Part shown: positions 47,853-58,700 of the stretch, one piece after another
Layout of the letters: the number at the start of each line of letters is the position of its first letter
How positions within the stretch are numbered: position 1 is the stretch's first letter
Source of the DNA: Haliclystus octoradiatus
Taxonomy: Eukaryota > Cnidaria > Staurozoa > Stauromedusae > Haliclystidae
DNA: 64,000 nt
Assembly: GCA_916610825.1 (NCBI GenBank)
Contig: OU744446.1
Location: 17,825,131 to 17,889,130 of the forward strand
Reading direction: 5' to 3'
Notes under the pieces: model-generated
The model's database searches: none
What the model saw: only the letters and a program-made list of their open reading frames with translations
What the model was told of the DNA's origin: nothing
Program-made: the position numbers and the translations under genes

Positions 47853-50800
47853 ATGGCCGACGACGCTGAAGCGATTCGGAGGAGATTTGAGAGGAGATCA
47901 AAGGCTTATAATAGAGAAATAGAAGAATTTACAACGATAAAAGAACAAGAATTTGTAGCAATAGGCACTTGGAAGTCAATACTATTCAAGGTAACTGAAG
48001 CTAGAAAACAAGTAGAAGAAACAGCGTCGACTTACCTAGACGTGCTCGATGAAAATAACGCTTTAAATGGCCAATTAGAATTGGAAATAGATCACAGAGT
48101 TGATGAATGCAGAAAACTTCACTTTGAAATCAGAGCAGAAACTACGAAGATGATCCATGAACTTGAAGAAAATGAAGCAGAAAAAACTCACAAACGCGCG
48201 TTAGAGATCGCCGCCGCAACGCAAAATAATCAAGTAAACATTAATGAAGAAAACGCAGGAGGTGAAAGCAGCCATCATGAATCAGCCTCTTTCGAACAAA
48301 ATGATCAAAATGACGTCACCGATGTAAACAACGACGGAGACGACGCAGACTCTGTTGTAGAAAGAGAAAGACCAACAGAAAATAACAAAGAAAAAGAAAT
48401 CACAGCAGGAAATCAAAGACATCAGGATGAACTCACCCATGAAGAGGGGCAACAAAGCAAAGAAAACGAAAGTGGAAATGCAACCAAAAGAGATGACAAC
48501 ATAATCACAATAGAATTACTCAAAGATTTATCAAAAACAGCAGCTGAAGCTGCTGCAGTTGCAGCCATCAGAGCAATTAACATAGAGGGCAAGGCAACAC
48601 ACTCAAACAAAACATCTATTCGTTTAGCTGGATTCACCCCCAATTCATGGAATGGAGAATTTAAAGGATTTCCAACCTTCCAAAAGCGATTTACTTCAGC
48701 AATGAACAATGCCGGAGTTTTGGATGATGATGTCAAGCTACAATGGCTTGAAAAATCAATACCACAGTCTTACCATACAACTATTGAAGGACGCTCAACA
48801 TTAGTCGAAGCATGGAAAGCGTTAAAGTTAGTTGTAACTGACAAAAAAATATCTGATGAACTGATGTGGAATTTCCGAAAATTAAAACCTATACAAGATA
48901 AAGACCAAAACGTAATCCAAACATTTGTCACAACAATACGTACGCATATGATGTACCTAAAAGATTTTGGGAAAGGAAACCGTACAGAAGATGAGGAATT
49001 CATCAAAGATTTGAAGAGAAAGACAGGAGCGGAATTCGAAGATCAAATTGAAGACCAGTTGACACAAGAAAACAGAATCGCAAGAAAAATGAACATGAAA
49101 GAAGAAGAACTCTCAGCCGACTATATTTTAGAATTCTTGGAAAGAAGACTGTTATCATCAAATTCTTACAGAACAGAAAAGAAACAGCAAACATTATCAA
49201 AGAAAGAGTCAAGGAACTTCAAAGAAGCAAAAGTCAACGTCTTGCAAACAACCAATGACCTCAATTGTCAACTGTGTAACAATGGAAAACATGGATTAGA
49301 AGATTGTAACAAGTTCAAAGAATTTGAAGTAGCAGAGAGATCTGAATACTGTAAAAGCAAAGGCCATTGCTTTGGATGTCTTGGAAAGGGTCACATTAGA
49401 CCACAATGCAAATCAGAAGTAACATGTCAACATTGTAGAAAGAAACATCACAGTTTACTGCACAGAAGTACATATTCAAATCAAGAAGCCTCAACAGCCA
49501 ATATCACACAGAGGACAGCATCAACTAACACAACAACGAAACGTCTCAACAGTTCACAAGAATCTACAGCAACAAGACTACCTGTACTAAAGATCTGGAT
49601 AAAAACTGGTTATAAAAATGCTGATGGTACAACACAAATTAGAGCTGCAACATGTTTGATGGATGGAGGTGCTGATACAACTCTGGTTCGAAGAAACTTT
49701 GTAGAATCATTAGGCCTTCAAGGTGAAGACACTACTATTCATTATGAAGTCGTTGGAGGAAGCCATCATAAAGAAGTCACACAGAAGTATGAACTCACTG
49801 TAGGACGTTTGGAGCCCATGGCAGAGAAAGGAAGAATTACAGCTTATGCAATGAAAAGACCATGTGGCGCAGCAGCATCACTTCACAAAGAATTCTTTGC
49901 AAAAAATGAACATTTGAATCAAATCAAGGAAGTTGTAGACACAGATGGTGGTGAGATTGATGTTATCATTGGGAGAGATGCTCAAGAGTTACACACAGAA
50001 TTACAAAGAATGACGAAAGAGAGCAGCAAATCAGCCCCAATTGGAATCGAGTTTCCATTAGGATGGACAATCGTTGGTGGAACAACTCATGTCAGTAAGA
50101 AGTCAGGAGCAACAAGAAAAGTCACATCAGTCACACTAGCAGAAGAAACAGACATATCATCTACTGAAAATATGAGCACACTAATGATGTCAGATTTGGT
50201 TGGTGTTAACACAACGCAACGCTGTGTTTGTACAGATAAGGAAATCGAAGAAGCTAGATTTATAAAGATAGCAAAAGAAAACACGACAATCAATGAAGAT
50301 GGGAGAATAGAAGTCAGATTACCTTGGAAACCTGGCTATCCAGAAGGACTACCAAATAATTACAAAGAAGTTTCAACCAATCTTAAGAGGAAAGTAAAAC
50401 GACTGCAAGAAACAAACAAATTGGAGGACTACCAAAGAGCAATTCAAGAAGTAATAGAATCTGGATTTGTGAAAAAGGTAGAACTCAAAGAAGGAGAAAT
50501 GGCCCATTACTTAGAACACCATCTAGTTGAAAGAGATGATAGTGCATCAACTCCCAAAAGAGTAGTTTGGAACTCTGCAAAGATCTACCGTGGACAATCA
50601 GTAGCTAAAGCATTGGAAAAGGGGCCAGATTTACTAAACTCATTGTTCAAGGTCTTCATTGGTTTCAGAGAGCAACAGATTGGATTCACAGGAGACATAA
50701 GAAAAATGTTCAATATGATCAGCATTTCTGAAGAAGATCGAAAGTATCATCGATTCCTATGGATTGAAGAAGGAAATGAAAACCCAACTGCTTATGAATG

Positions 50801-52322
50801 GCAAAGACTTGTTTTTGGTGACCCTCCAAGTCCTGATTTGTCACAGGAAAGTCTTCACTATTTGGCAACAAAATTTGGAAAGGACTATCCAATTGGATCA
50901 AGCATCGTAAAGAATCACATCTATATGGACGATGTTGCCAGCTCCAGAAATCAACCTAGAGAAGCAGAACAAGTCATCAAAGAAACAACTCAACTGTTAT
51001 CAAAAGCAAAGTTTGAAATAAAGAAATGGCATTCCAATTCCATTGAATTAGAAGAAAAAATGAACAAGAAGATTGAAGACAGTAATAACCTATCAGAAAA
51101 TCGTGATACAACCATTTTGGGTCACTACTGGGAGAAAGACATAGATACAATCTCACTGAAATTGAAAAAACTACCAAAGATTGAAATTGATGCATCTTCA
51201 AAGACCCTAGAACATAAACTGTCAAAAAGAATCATTTTAAGCATGATAGCCAAAGTTTGGGACCCTCTCGGAATTCTGTCACCAGCATTGGTAAACTTGA
51301 GAATTCCTTTACAACAACTGTGGAGAAAAAAATATGATTGGGACACAGCCATAGTGGGAGAAGATGCTGATGACTGGGTGGATAGATTCAAACAATTAGA
51401 AGGAAAGCTGTCAACCAAAATTGAGCGCTGCATCACTGAAGAAAACAACACCGAATTGCCTGAGCTGCATGCATTTTCCGACGGCGGAGATAAAGCTTTT
51501 GGCACATGCGTTTACCTACGACAGAAAAGAGAAGATGGCACATTTAATGTACACTTTGTAGCAGCCAAATCTTTTGTAACACCAGTCAAAGGTTGGACAA
51601 TACCTCGAACGGAATTAGTTGCTACACTAGTAATGTCTCGACTAGTAAAGAACATTGTCTCAGCATTAATGATCAAACCAAGCACAATTTCATACTGGGT
51701 TGATTCTAAAGTGGTATTGCATTGGATTAGATCAAGAACTCCTCAGATGAAGGCATTTGTTGAAGCGAGAATTAACGAGATTCAAGAAACAACCAAGATT
51801 GAAGATTTCCATTATGTTCCTTCTAAAGAGAATGCTGCAGATGCACTGACAAAACCGAACAATGTAGACTTAGAGCAATGGCACCAAGGACCGAAATTCT
51901 TACAAGAAAAGATTATTCCAGAATTTGAAACAGCAAATATCACTAAAGAAATTGAGCTAAGAAAAGATTTGACTGAAATAAAACCTGAAAGAAAAAAGCG
52001 CAAAAAGAAGACCTGTATAGCAAAGAAGGTGAATGCTTACTTCTCGGTTGCAAACACAATTACAAAGATGAGTGATGAAGAATGTAAACAAATACTACAA
52101 ATTGCAGCAGATAGCAACTCAATGGAAGAAGCAATTAACAAAATTTCAGAAAAATCAAACAAGACTGATCACAAAGGAGGTAAAATGAAGATTCAAAACA
52201 AAGCTGGAAGTTATGATAGACCTATTGCAAAGCTTATTCTATTGGCAACAAAAGAAGAAATAGATGCAAAAGCCATCAACGGTACAGAAGAAATCCTGGC
52301 TGGTATAAAAAGAATAAGATAA
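47853..52322 (+). CDS. gag-pol: BEL/Pao gag-pol polyprotein, continuous frame, integrase deleted
   Basis: One frame of 1,489 codons starts ATGGCCGAC at 47853. In order it has an N-terminal charged, coiled-coil-like region, a gag domain, and CCHC knuckles at 472-485 and 506-519. The protease Asp is 604. Reverse transcriptase follows, with Asp948 and YMDD at 1024-1027, then RNase H with Asp1209, Glu1254, Asp1284 and Asp1330. It then passes directly from residue 1448 into the last 41 residues of the DUF5641-like tail. The integrase zinc module, all three DDE residues and most of the tail are absent because of the in-frame 1,299-bp deletion (433 codons). Capsid formation and reverse transcription could in principle still be encoded, but integration could not. 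Gag differs from element 2 at three positions I noticed (Glu13, Ser306 and Thr404 here). Confidence 0.96.
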   Translation: MADDAEAIRRRFERRSKAYNREIEEFTTIKEQEFVAIGTWKSILFKVTEARKQVEETASTYLDVLDENNALNGQLELEIDHRVDECRKLHFEIRAETTKMIHELEENEAEKTHKRALEIAAATQNNQVNINEENAGGESSHHESASFEQNDQNDVTDVNNDGDDADSVVERERPTENNKEKEITAGNQRHQDELTHEEGQQSKENESGNATKRDDNIITIELLKDLSKTAAEAAAVAAIRAINIEGKATHSNKTSIRLAGFTPNSWNGEFKGFPTFQKRFTSAMNNAGVLDDDVKLQWLEKSIPQSYHTTIEGRSTLVEAWKALKLVVTDKKISDELMWNFRKLKPIQDKDQNVIQTFVTTIRTHMMYLKDFGKGNRTEDEEFIKDLKRKTGAEFEDQIEDQLTQENRIARKMNMKEEELSADYILEFLERRLLSSNSYRTEKKQQTLSKKESRNFKEAKVNVLQTTNDLNCQLCNNGKHGLEDCNKFKEFEVAERSEYCKSKGHCFGCLGKGHIRPQCKSEVTCQHCRKKHHSLLHRSTYSNQEASTANITQRTASTNTTTKRLNSSQESTATRLPVLKIWIKTGYKNADGTTQIRAATCLMDGGADTTLVRRNFVESLGLQGEDTTIHYEVVGGSHHKEVTQKYELTVGRLEPMAEKGRITAYAMKRPCGAAASLHKEFFAKNEHLNQIKEVVDTDGGEIDVIIGRDAQELHTELQRMTKESSKSAPIGIEFPLGWTIVGGTTHVSKKSGATRKVTSVTLAEETDISSTENMSTLMMSDLVGVNTTQRCVCTDKEIEEARFIKIAKENTTINEDGRIEVRLPWKPGYPEGLPNNYKEVSTNLKRKVKRLQETNKLEDYQRAIQEVIESGFVKKVELKEGEMAHYLEHHLVERDDSASTPKRVVWNSAKIYRGQSVAKALEKGPDLLNSLFKVFIGFREQQIGFTGDIRKMFNMISISEEDRKYHRFLWIEEGNENPTAYEWQRLVFGDPPSPDLSQESLHYLATKFGKDYPIGSSIVKNHIYMDDVASSRNQPREAEQVIKETTQLLSKAKFEIKKWHSNSIELEEKMNKKIEDSNNLSENRDTTILGHYWEKDIDTISLKLKKLPKIEIDASSKTLEHKLSKRIILSMIAKVWDPLGILSPALVNLRIPLQQLWRKKYDWDTAIVGEDADDWVDRFKQLEGKLSTKIERCITEENNTELPELHAFSDGGDKAFGTCVYLRQKREDGTFNVHFVAAKSFVTPVKGWTIPRTELVATLVMSRLVKNIVSALMIKPSTISYWVDSKVVLHWIRSRTPQMKAFVEARINEIQETTKIEDFHYVPSKENAADALTKPNNVDLEQWHQGPKFLQEKIIPEFETANITKEIELRKDLTEIKPERKKRKKKTCIAKKVNAYFSVANTITKMSDEECKQILQIAADSNSMEEAINKISEKSNKTDHKGGKMKIQNKAGSYDRPIAKLILLATKEEIDAKAINGTEEILAGIKRIR

Positions 52323-52383
52323 TTATATGAATAAAGATTGATCTCATCTATCGTTCAAAATTTGTTAAATTAAACTTCTCACT

Positions 52384-52392
52384 AAGGGGGAG
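52384..52392 (+). other. Polypurine tract of element 3
   Basis: aagggggag immediately precedes the 3' LTR. An AATAAA word also lies just after the gag-pol stop at 52330-52335. Confidence 0.85.
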
Positions 52393-52757
52393 TGATCGAT
52401 TAATCTTATATCCGCCATTTTTTTAATATAAACGTCATGTTATTTGTGTTGATTTACGTCATTATGTTATTTTTATAGCTTGCGAAATATTTAAAATAAT
52501 TTTGATTATGTAAGCAAAATATACCTTTAGAAAAGCCTAGACTAATTCAGAAACTTCAGTATGAGAAGCTACATTCGAAACGAAATCATACAACATTTTA
52601 GAAATTATATATATTGAAACATGAGATGATTACGAAATAAATTGTTATGAACTTATGAATCGTCCGTGTGTTTGTATTCGACCCCGTATTCGAACCCTCA
52701 TACTCAAATAAGAAGTCAATTAATATGTGAATAAGGATTTTCAAAATTGGCAAAACA
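52393..52757 (+). repeat. 3' LTR of element 3 (365 bp)
   Basis: TG...CA termini, identical by eye to the 5' LTR, followed by the aacaa duplication at 52758-52762. Confidence 0.97.
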
Positions 52758-55700
52758 AACAATGGAATTCAATTTCAGCGAAAGTTTTGATCAAAAACTT
52801 CATTTAATCTTCAAAAAGTTTTTGTACACAAATGGCATATTTCCAAAAATTGTACACATCTTACGTACCATGCGATTTTGTCAAATGTCGATATTTCAGA
52901 TAAAAATTACTCCATGTGATATATAGATCTTTAATAAAATATGAAAATCAATTTCAGTGAAAGTTTTGATCAAAAACTTCATTTAATCTTCAAAAAGTTT
53001 TTGTACACAAATGGCATATTTTCAAAAATTGTACACATCTTACGTGCCATGCTATTTTGTCAAATGTCGATATTTCAGATAAAAATTACTCCAAGTGATA
53101 AATACATCTTTAATAAACAATTGAATTCAATTTCAGCGAAAGTTTTGATCAAAAACTTCATTTAATCTTCAAAAAGTTTTTGTACACAAATGGCATATTT
53201 CCAAAAATTGTACACATCTTATGTACCATGCAATTTTGTCAAATGTCGATATTTCAGATAAAAATTACTCCATGTGATATATAGATCTTTAATAAAATAT
53301 GAAAATCAATTTCAGTGAAAGTTTTGATCAAAAACTTCATTTAATCTTCAAAAAGTTTTTGTACACAAATGGCATATTTCCAAAAATTGTACACATCTTA
53401 TGTACCATGCGATTTTGTCAAATGTCGATATTTCAGATAAAAATTACTCCATGTGATAAATACATCTTTAATAAACTATGAAAATCAATTTCAGTGAAAG
53501 TTTTGATCAAAAACTTCATTTAATCTTCAAAAAGTTTTTGTACACAAATGGCATATTTCCAAAAAGTGTACACATCTTATGTACCATGCGATTTTGTCAA
53601 ATGTCGATATTTCAGATAAAAATTACTCCATGTGGTATATACATCTTTAATAAACTATGAAAATCAATTTCAGTGAAAGTTTTGATCAAAAACTTCATTT
53701 AATCTTCAAAAAGTTTTTGTACACAAATGGCATATTATCAAAAATTGTACTCATCTTACGTACCATGTGATTTTGTCAAATGTCGATATTTCAGATAAAA
53801 ATTACTCCATGTGGTATATACATCTTTAATAAACTATGAAAATCAATTTCAGTGAAAGTTTTGATCAAAAACTTCATTTAATCTTCAAAAAGTTTTTGTA
53901 CACAAATGGCATATTTCCAAAAAGTGTACACATCTTATGTACCATGCGATTTTGTCAAATGTCGATATTTCAGATAAAAATTACTCCATGTAATAAATAC
54001 ATCTTTAATAAACTATGGAATTCAATTTCAGCGAAAGTTTTGATCAAAAACTTCATTTAATCTTCAAAAAGTTTTTGTACACAAATGGCATATTTCCAAA
54101 AATTGTACACATCTTATGTACCATGCGATTTTGTCAAATGTCGATATTTCAGATAAAAATTACTCCATGTGATATATAGATCTTTAATAAAATATGAAAA
54201 TCAATTTCAGTGAAAGTTTTGATCAAAAACTTCATTTAATCTTCAAAAAGTTTTTGTACACAAATGGCATATTTCCAAAAATTGTACACATCTTATGTGC
54301 CATGCTATTTTGTCAAATGTCGATATTTCAGATAAAAATTACTCCAAGTGATAAATACATCTTTAATAAACAATTGAATTCAATTTCAGCGAAAGTTTTG
54401 ATCAAAAACTTCATTTAATCTTCAAAAAGTTTTTGTACACAAATGGCATATTTCCAAAAATTGTACACATCTTATGTACCATGCGATTTTGTCAAATGTC
54501 GATATTTCAGATAAAAATTACTCCATGTGATAAATAGATCTTTAATAAACTATGGAATTCAATTTCAGCGAAAGTGTTGATCAAAAACTTCATTTAATCT
54601 TCAAAAAGTTTTTGTACACAAATGGCATATTTCCAAAAATTGTACACATCTTACGTACCATGCGATTTTGTCAAATGTCGATATTTCAGATAAAAATTAC
54701 TCCATGTGATAAATACATCTTTAATAAACTATGAAAATCAATTTCAGTGAAAGTTTTGATCAAAAACTTCATTTAATCTTCAAAAAGTTTTTGTACACAA
54801 ATGGCATATTTCCAAAAAGTGTACACATCTTATGTACCATGCGATTTTGTCAAATGTCGATATTTCAGATAAAAATTACTCCATGTAATAAATAGATCTT
54901 TAATAAACTATGGAATTCAATTTCAGCGAAAGTGTTGATCAAAAACTTCATTTAATCTTCAAAAAGTTTTTGTACACAAATGGCATATTTCCAAAAATTG
55001 TACACATCTTACGTACCATGCGATTTTGTCAAATGTCGATATTTCAGATAAAAATTACTCCATGTAATAAATACATCTTTAATAAACCATGGAATTCAAT
55101 TTCAGCGAAAGTTTTGATCAAAAACTTCATTTAATCTTCAAAAAGTTTTTGTACACAAATGGCATATTTCCAAAAATTGTACACATCTTATGTACCATGC
55201 AATTTTGTCAAATGTCGATATTTCAGATAAAAATTACTCCATGTGATAAATACATCTTTAATAAACTATGAAAATCAATTTCAGTGAAAGTTTTGATCAA
55301 AAACTTCATTTAATCTTCAAAAAGTATTTGTACACAAATGGCATATTTCCAAAAATTGTACACATCTTACGTACCATGCGATTTTGTCAAATGTCGATAT
55401 TTCAGATAAAAATTACTCCATGTGATAAGTACATCTTTAATAAACAATGGAATTCAATTTCAGCGAAAGTTTTGATCAAAAACTTCATTTAATCTTCAAA
55501 AAGTTTTTGTACACAAATGGCATATTTTCAAAAATTGTACACATCTTATGTACCATGCGATTTTGTCAAATGTCGATATTTCAGATAAAAATTACTCCAT
55601 GTGATAAATACATCTTTAATAAACTATGAAAATCAATTTCAGTGAAAGTTTTGATCAAAAACTTCATTTAATCTTCAAAAAGTTTTTGTACACAAATGGC

Positions 55701-58700
55701 ATATTTCCAAAAAGTGTACACATCTTATGTACCATGCGATTTAGTCAAATGTCGATATTTCAGATAAAAATTACTCCATGTGGTATATACATCTTTAATA
55801 AACTATGAAAATCAATTTCAGTGAAAGTTTTGATCAAAAACTTCATTTAATCTTCAAAAAGTTTTTGTACACAAATGGCATATTTCCAAAAAGTGTACAC
55901 ATCTTATGTACCATGCGATTTTGTCAAATGTCGATATTTCAGATAAAAATTACTCCATGTGGTATATACATCTTTAATAAACTATGAAAATCAATTTCAG
56001 TGAAAGTTTTGATCAAAAACTTCATTTAATCTTCAAAAAGTTTTTGTACACAAATGGCATATTTCCAAAAAGTGTACACATCTTATGTACCATGCGATTT
56101 TGTCAAATGTCGATATTTCAGATAAAAATTACTCCATGTAATAAATACATCTTTAATAAACTATGGAATTCAATTTCAGCAAAAGTTTTGATCAAAAACT
56201 TCATTTAATCTTCAAAAAGTTTTTGTACACAAATGGCATATTTCCAAAAAGTGTACACATCTTATGTACCATGCGATTTTGTCAAATGTCGATATTTCAG
56301 ATAAAAATTACTCCATGTAATAAATAGATCTTTAATAAACTATGGAATTCAATTTCAGCGAAAGTGTTGATCAAAAACTTCATTTAATCTTCAAAAAGTT
56401 TTTGTACACAAATGGCATATTTCCAAAAATTGTACACATCTTACGTACCATGCGATTTTGTCAAATGTCGATATTTCAGATAAAAATTACTCCATGTAAT
56501 AAATACATCTTTAATAAACCATGGAATTCAATTTCAGCGAAAGTTTTGATCAAAAACTTCATTTAATCTTCAAAAAGTTTTTGTACACAAATGGCATATT
56601 TCCAAAAATTGTACACATCTTATGTACCATGCAATTTTGTCAAATGTCGATATTTCAGATAAAAATTACTCCATGTGATAAATAGATCTTTAATAAACTA
56701 TGGAATTCAATTTCAGTGAAAGTTTTGATCAAAAACTTCATTTAATCTTCAAAAAGTTTTTGTACACAAATGGCATATTTCCAAAAATTGTACACATCTT
56801 ACGTACCATGCGATTTTGTCAAATGTCGATATTTCAGATAAAAATTACTCCATGTGATAAATACATCTTTAATAAACTATGAAAATCAATTTCAGTGAAA
56901 GTTTTGATCAAAAACTTCATTTAATCTTCAAAAAGTTTTTGTACACAAATGGCATATTTTCAAAAATTGTACACATCTTACGTACCATGCGATTTTGTCA
57001 AATGTCGATATTTCAGATAAAAATTACTCCATGTGATAAATACATCTTTAATAAACAATGGAATTCAATTTCAGCGAAAGTTTTGATCAAAAACTTCATT
57101 TAATCTTCAAAAAGTTTTTGTACACAAATGGCATATTTCCAAAAATTGTACACATCTTACGTACCATGCGATTTTGTCAAATGTCGATATTTCAGATAAA
57201 AATTACTCCATGTGATATATAGATCTTTAATAAAATATGAAAATCAATTTCAGTGAAAGTTTTGATCAAAAACTTCATTTAATCTTCAAAAAGTTTTTGT
57301 ACACAAATGGCATATTTTCAAAAATTGTACACATCTTACGTGCCATGCTATTTTGTCAAATGTCGATATTTCAGATAAAAATTACTCCAAGTGATAAATA
57401 CATCTTTAATAAACAATTGAATTCAATTTCAGCGAAAGTTTTGATCACAAACTTCATTTAATCTTCAAAAAGTTTTTGTACACAAATGGCATATTTCCAA
57501 AAATTGTACACATCTTATGTACCATGCGATTTTGTCAAATGTCGATATTTCAGATAAAAATTACTCCATGTGATATATAGATCTTTAATAAAATATGAAA
57601 ATCAATTTCAGTGAAAGTTTTGATCAAAAACTTCATTTAATCATCAAAAAGTTTTTGTACACAAATGGCATATTTCCAAAAATTGTACACATCTTATGTG
57701 CCATGCTATTTTGTCAAATGTCGATATTTCAGATAAAAATTACTCCAAGTGATAAATACATCTTTAATAAACAATTGAATTCAATTTCAGCGAAAGTTTT
57801 GATCAAAAACTTCATTTAATCTTCAAAAAGTTTTTGTATACAAATGGCATATTTCCAAAAATTGTACACATCTTATGTACCATGCGATTTTGTCAAATGT
57901 CGATATTTCAGATAAAAATTACTCCATGTGATAAATAGATCTTTAATAAACTATGGAATTCAATTTCAGCGAAAGTGTTGATCAAAAACTTCATTTAATC
58001 TTCAAAAAGTTTTTGTACACAAATGGCATATTTCCAAAAATTGTACACATCTTACGTACCATGCGATTTTGTCAAATGTCGATATTTCAGATAAAAATTA
58101 CTCCATGTGATAAATACATCTTTAATAAACTATGAAAATCAATTTCAGTGAAAGTTTTGATCAAAAACTTCATTTAATCTTCAAAAAGTTTTTGTACACA
58201 AATGGCATATTTTCAAAAATTGTACACATCTTACGTACCATGCAATTTTGTCAAATGTCGATATTTCAGATAAAAATTAATCCATGTGATAAATACATCT
58301 TTAATAAACAATGGAATTCAATTTCAGCGAAAGTTTTGATCAAAAACTTCATTTAATCTTCAAAAAGTTTTTGTACACAAATGGCATATTTCCAAAAATT
58401 GTACACATCTTACGTACCATGCGATTTTGTCAAATGTCGATATTTCAGATAAAAATTACTCCATGTGATATATAGATCTTTAATAAAATATGAAAATCAA
58501 TTTCAGTGAAAGTTTTGATCAAAAACTTCATTTAATCTTCAAAAAGTTTTTGTACACAAATGGCATATTTTCAAAAATTGTACACATCTTACGTGCCATG
58601 CTATTTTGTCAAATGTCGATATTTCAGATAAAAATTACTCCAAGTGATAAATACATCTTTAATAAACAATTGAATTCAATTTCAGCGAAAGTTTTGATCA

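Larger units (their letters stand above)
47421..52757 (+). mobile_element. BEL/Pao LTR retrotransposon lacking integrase (element 3, 5,337 bp)
   Basis: Identical LTRs by eye (47421-47785 and 52393-52757), a 67-bp leader, a single open gag-pol frame, a polypurine tract and 5-bp aacaa duplications mark a very recent insertion. It is the same family as elements 1 and 2, with few substitutions. A 1,299-bp segment present in element 2 is absent, and the junction at about 52185-52191 lies in the 7-bp word tgaagat that flanks the segment in element 2 (36534-36540 and 35235-35241). The deletion is a multiple of three, so the frame stays open. The element should depend on integrase from another copy. 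Confidence 0.97.
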
